Below, piece by piece: positions 5,638-7,499 of a stretch of DNA of 7,499 nt. Position numbers and translations under genes: made by a program. Location: contig CAAGJU010000156.1 in NCBI GenBank assembly GCA_900770225.1, positions 1 through 7,499 on the forward strand, read 5' to 3'. Each line of letters begins with the position of its first letter. Position 1 is the stretch's first letter. Below the pieces are notes generated by a model that worked only from the letters and a program-made list of their open reading frames with translations, was not told the DNA's origin and did not search any database. Source of the stretch: Lachnospiraceae bacterium. GTDB lineage: Bacteria > Bacillota > Clostridia > Lachnospirales > Lachnospiraceae.

Positions 5638-6234
5638 TTAGATGAGCCCAGGCCTGCCTAAAGCCTTTCCGATGAGGAGCGGAATCGTATCGAGGTCAGC
5701 CTGATCGGTGACGCCGCCGAGCAGATAGGCTTCCTTCGGCATGCCGTAGACAACGCAGGATTTTTCATCCTGTCCGATCGTATAGGCTCCGTTGTCGCGC
5801 ATGTGTTTGATGCCCCTTGCACCGTCGGCTCCCATGCCGGTGAGAATAACGCCGATGGCGCGGTCTCCGGCGGCGTTGGCAACCGAATCAAAAAGCACAT
5901 CGACCGAAGGCGCGTGTCCGTTTACTTTTTCCTCCTGTGTCACAGATACACTGTACGTGGTTCCGATCCGAACCAGCCGCATCTGCATACCGCCGGGGGC
6001 TATCAGCATAAGGCCGGGATGAAGAATATCCCCGTGTTTTGCCTCGCGAACCTCCATGGCGAGAATGCCATTCAGCCGTTGCGCATACATATCCGTAAAC
6101 TTCGGCGGCATATGCTGTGTGATCACGACGCCTGGCATGTCTGCCGGGAAATTTCTGACAACCTTAAGAATAGCTTCTGTGCCGCCGGTAGATGCGCCGA
6201 TGGCAATGACATCACGTTTGATCAAGAACTTCAC
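5638..6234 (-). CDS. cheB: Stand-alone CheB-type protein-glutamate methylesterase domain (no receiver)
   Basis: CheB removes methyl groups from receptor glutamates, and often deamidates glutamines, opposing CheR. The 198 residues correspond to the catalytic domain only: GASTGGTEAI with nucleophile S15, TQHMP with H41, and LTGMGADGARG with D137 complete the Ser-His-Asp triad. Typical CheB is about 350 residues with an N-terminal receiver and linker, and here both are missing. The frame opens with GTG at 6234 and an in-frame TAA lies 9 nt upstream (6244-6246), so there is no longer version in this sequence. No convincing ribosome binding site precedes the GTG; a TTG at codon 4 is an alternative. 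The start lies 56 nt after the cheR stop, with a strong hairpin in between. Without a receiver its activity would be constitutive or controlled in trans. Confidence 0.92.
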   Translation of the reverse strand: MKFLIKRDVIAIGASTGGTEAILKVVRNFPADMPGVVITQHMPPKFTDMYAQRLNGILAMEVREAKHGDILHPGLMLIAPGGMQMRLVRIGTTYSVSVTQEEKVNGHAPSVDVLFDSVANAAGDRAIGVILTGMGADGARGIKHMRDNGAYTIGQDEKSCVVYGMPKEAYLLGGVTDQADLDTIPLLIGKALGRPGLI

Positions 6235-6250
6235 AACTTTCGTTTACATG

Positions 6251-6265
6251 GCGGCACGGTGCCGC
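6251..6265 (-). promoter_or_regulatory. Perfect hairpin between cheR and cheB
   Basis: GCGGCAC and GTGCCGC flank a single central base, giving a GC-rich RNA stem of 6 to 7 pairs that ends 16 nt before the cheB GTG. There is no T-tract, so it is not a normal terminator. It could limit ribosome access, protect an mRNA end, or set the cheR:cheB ratio. Confidence 0.5.
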
Positions 6266-6290
6266 AGCTGATACGGGATCATTTCAATGG

Positions 6291-7112
6291 TTAATTCTGC
6301 GTTTTTCTGTAGATAGCCGGTTTCACGTATTGATAAGGGCAGGAGATGGTGCCGAGCCCTTCGGAATGGCCGATGTACAGGTAGCCGCCCGGAACCGTCG
6401 CCTGATAAAAACGCCGGACGAGCGCTTCCTTCGTCGGGTTATCAAAGTAGATCATCACATTCCGACAGAAGATCAGATCGAATTTTTTCTTCCAGTGGAT
6501 CGGCGACATCAGGTTGAACGGCTGAAAAATGACATTCTCCCGTATATCTCTGCTGACAGTATACGCTCCGTCCGGTCGTTTGACAAAGTATTTCTCCCGC
6601 CATCCGGGCGGCAGAGAATCAAGCACATCGCTGCCCCAGGAAGGATTCATGGCCTGCGCCATGACGTCCTGCGATATATCCGTAGCAAGGATCCGGGTGT
6701 CCCAGTTTCTGGCCTTTGTGCCGAAGTATTCCTTCAGGCACATCGAGATGGAATAGGGCTCCTCACCTGATGAACAGCCGGCACTCCAGATCGCGAGGAC
6801 ATGATCACTCTGATGATTTTTTTCTATCCACGGCAGGATCGTATCCATCATGAAATCAAAATGCGCCTGCTCGCGCATGAAGAATGTGTAGTTGGTTGTC
6901 AGCTTGACGAGGGTCGTATTGACGAGGTCGGGGCGACGTCCGGAAGTAATGTCATCCACATAGCTGTGAAAATCCTTATAACCGAGTTCCGGAAGCGTAT
7001 TCCCCAGCCGGCTGATGATCAGCTGCTTCTTTTTGTGCAGATCGATACCGAAGTTGCTGTGGATATAGGTGAAGAGGCGTGTGAAATCCTCATCCGAAAG
7101 AAATGCTGCCAT
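6291..7112 (-). CDS. cheR: Chemotaxis protein methyltransferase CheR
   Basis: CheR uses S-adenosylmethionine to methylate glutamates of chemoreceptors in the cytoplasm. The 273-residue length is normal. Residues 5-75 form the helical N-terminal domain that contacts the receptor helices, ending in LTTNYTFFMRE (71-81; many relatives have Glu or Leu where this has Tyr75). The Rossmann domain shows IWSAGCSSGEEPYSISM (108-124, SAM loop), ILATDIS (141-147, acidic residue for the cofactor ribose), FDLIFCRNVMIYFD (211-224) and GGYLYIGHSEGL (242-253). No C-terminal TPR or other fusion is present. The ATG at 7112 follows a strong GGAGGG site. It is the first gene of the minus-strand block cheR-cheB-C39 protein. 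Confidence 0.97.
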   Translation of the reverse strand: MAAFLSDEDFTRLFTYIHSNFGIDLHKKKQLIISRLGNTLPELGYKDFHSYVDDITSGRRPDLVNTTLVKLTTNYTFFMREQAHFDFMMDTILPWIEKNHQSDHVLAIWSAGCSSGEEPYSISMCLKEYFGTKARNWDTRILATDISQDVMAQAMNPSWGSDVLDSLPPGWREKYFVKRPDGAYTVSRDIRENVIFQPFNLMSPIHWKKKFDLIFCRNVMIYFDNPTKEALVRRFYQATVPGGYLYIGHSEGLGTISCPYQYVKPAIYRKTQN

Positions 7113-7119
7113 GTTCTAA

Positions 7120-7125
7120 CCCTCC
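7120..7125 (-). promoter_or_regulatory. cheR: Ribosome binding site of cheR
   Basis: GGAGGG on the minus strand lies 7 nt before the ATG at 7112, near-ideal spacing. It contrasts with the poor site before cheB and suggests cheR is translated more efficiently. Confidence 0.8.
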
Positions 7126-7227
7126 GCTTGTTGCGATAACTGAAAGATGTCATCAGCGGCAGAAGACTCTGCTCGCTGCCCTTGCAGAGTACCGTTAATA
7201 GAGACGCAACGCGCATCCCTATACTTT

Positions 7228-7233
7228 ATTGTA
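7228..7233 (-). promoter_or_regulatory. Possible -10 box for the cheR operon
   Basis: The minus strand reads TACAAT, one mismatch from TATAAT, about 115 nt before the cheR start. No good -35 box lies 16-18 nt upstream, so this is only a candidate. The rest of 7126-7278 shows no other clear signal. Confidence 0.25.
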
Positions 7234-7278
7234 CACATATGTCTGGTCTGATGATTGTTTGGCACAATGCGTAGATAT

Positions 7279-7499
7279 ACAGATGCCTCCAACCCGCAAA
7301 TCGCGGTCAGCTTGTAAGCTCGCTGAAGCTCGCTAACTGCGCTGACAGGCGTCGCACGACCGACTACGTCGGTCTGACGCGGCGTTCGCCCCACCGCATC
7401 ACACTTCGCGTGTGCGGTGGGGCTCACTGCTCGCGCATAAGCTTCGAGCTTCCCTGCGGTCGCTCTCAGCAAGTGCTCATCGCTCTGTTGCGGGTGGAG
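7279..7499. repeat. Structured palindromic element D (same arms as A, different interior; cut by window end)
   Basis: The left arm (7279-7299) is identical over 21 bases to the left arm of element A, and TTGCGGGTGGAG (7488-7499) is the start of its right arm; the last 8 bases would lie beyond the window. The interior differs and is rich in hairpins. GTCAGC/GCTGAC arms lie at 7306-7311 and 7341-7346. GACCGAC-TAC-GTCGGTC (7358-7374) sits inside GCGTC/GACGC. A perfect 10-bp stem CCCCACCGCA/TGCGGTGGGG (7389-7398, 7413-7422) contains CACACTTCGCGTG. AAGCT-TCG-AGCTT lies at 7439-7451. The 8-mer GTAAGCTC (7314-7321) is also found in element B, and its complement in A. It lies upstream of the cheR leader. 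Confidence 0.75.

Noticed and set aside
5803..6294. 163-codon plus-strand frame
   Set aside because: It is an antisense shadow of cheB, which has an intact Ser-His-Asp triad on the other strand.
7116..7472. 118-codon minus-strand frame ending 3 nt before cheR; also a 40-codon version from 7238
   Set aside because: Most of it crosses the hairpins of element D. The shorter version has no ribosome binding site and overlaps the best -10 candidate. Coupling to cheR is possible but not supported.

Overview
This window looks like a chemotaxis and signalling locus from a Gram-positive Clostridia-type bacterium, plausibly a gut Lachnospiraceae relative. The reasons are strong purine-rich ribosome binding sites, a lipobox lipoprotein, a clostridial-style chemoreceptor with a HAMP-like segment between HAMP and the signalling domain, and GC content near 50%. 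The taxonomic call is an inference from style, not from a marker gene.

Layout. Two gene blocks converge near 4340-4530. The plus-strand block is a response regulator with a degenerate N-terminal half (216-995), a probable 44-residue small ORF (1063-1197), a large dCache-type methyl-accepting chemotaxis protein (1201-3402) and an unrecognised lipoprotein (3734-4336). The minus-strand block reads cheR (7112-6291), a cheB that consists only of the methylesterase domain (6234-5638), and a membrane-anchored C39-family cysteine peptidase-like protein on a serine-rich stalk (5613-4534). The genes supply a receptor, its methyltransferase and its methylesterase, but no CheA, CheW, CheY or CheD. The adaptation pair therefore probably works with a core pathway encoded elsewhere. 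The stand-alone CheB lacks its usual receiver domain, while a separate receiver protein sits at the far end of the window.

The most unusual content is between the genes. Every major intergenic space holds a long, highly structured palindromic element. Elements A (1-127, plus) and B (3410-3545, minus) share a core of about 75 nt. Their differences keep base pairing: both members of pairs change, one extra G-C pair is inserted symmetrically around a hairpin loop, and a GNRA tetraloop next to an A/G mismatch is kept. The indel between conserved blocks is not a multiple of three, so this looks like a structured RNA or hairpin-mobilised element rather than a gene. Element D (7279 to the window end) has the same terminal arms as A but a different interior. 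Element C (4326-4509) is a cloverleaf of three hairpins closed by a perfect 14-bp stem, and it supplies the stop codon of the lipoprotein gene. A smaller hairpin (3661-3705) shares an 11-mer with the arms of A and D. Together these suggest a family of modular structured repeats in this genome, which I cannot match to a named family.

The window begins exactly at the left arm of A and ends inside the right arm of D, so its edges may be assembly breaks at repeats.
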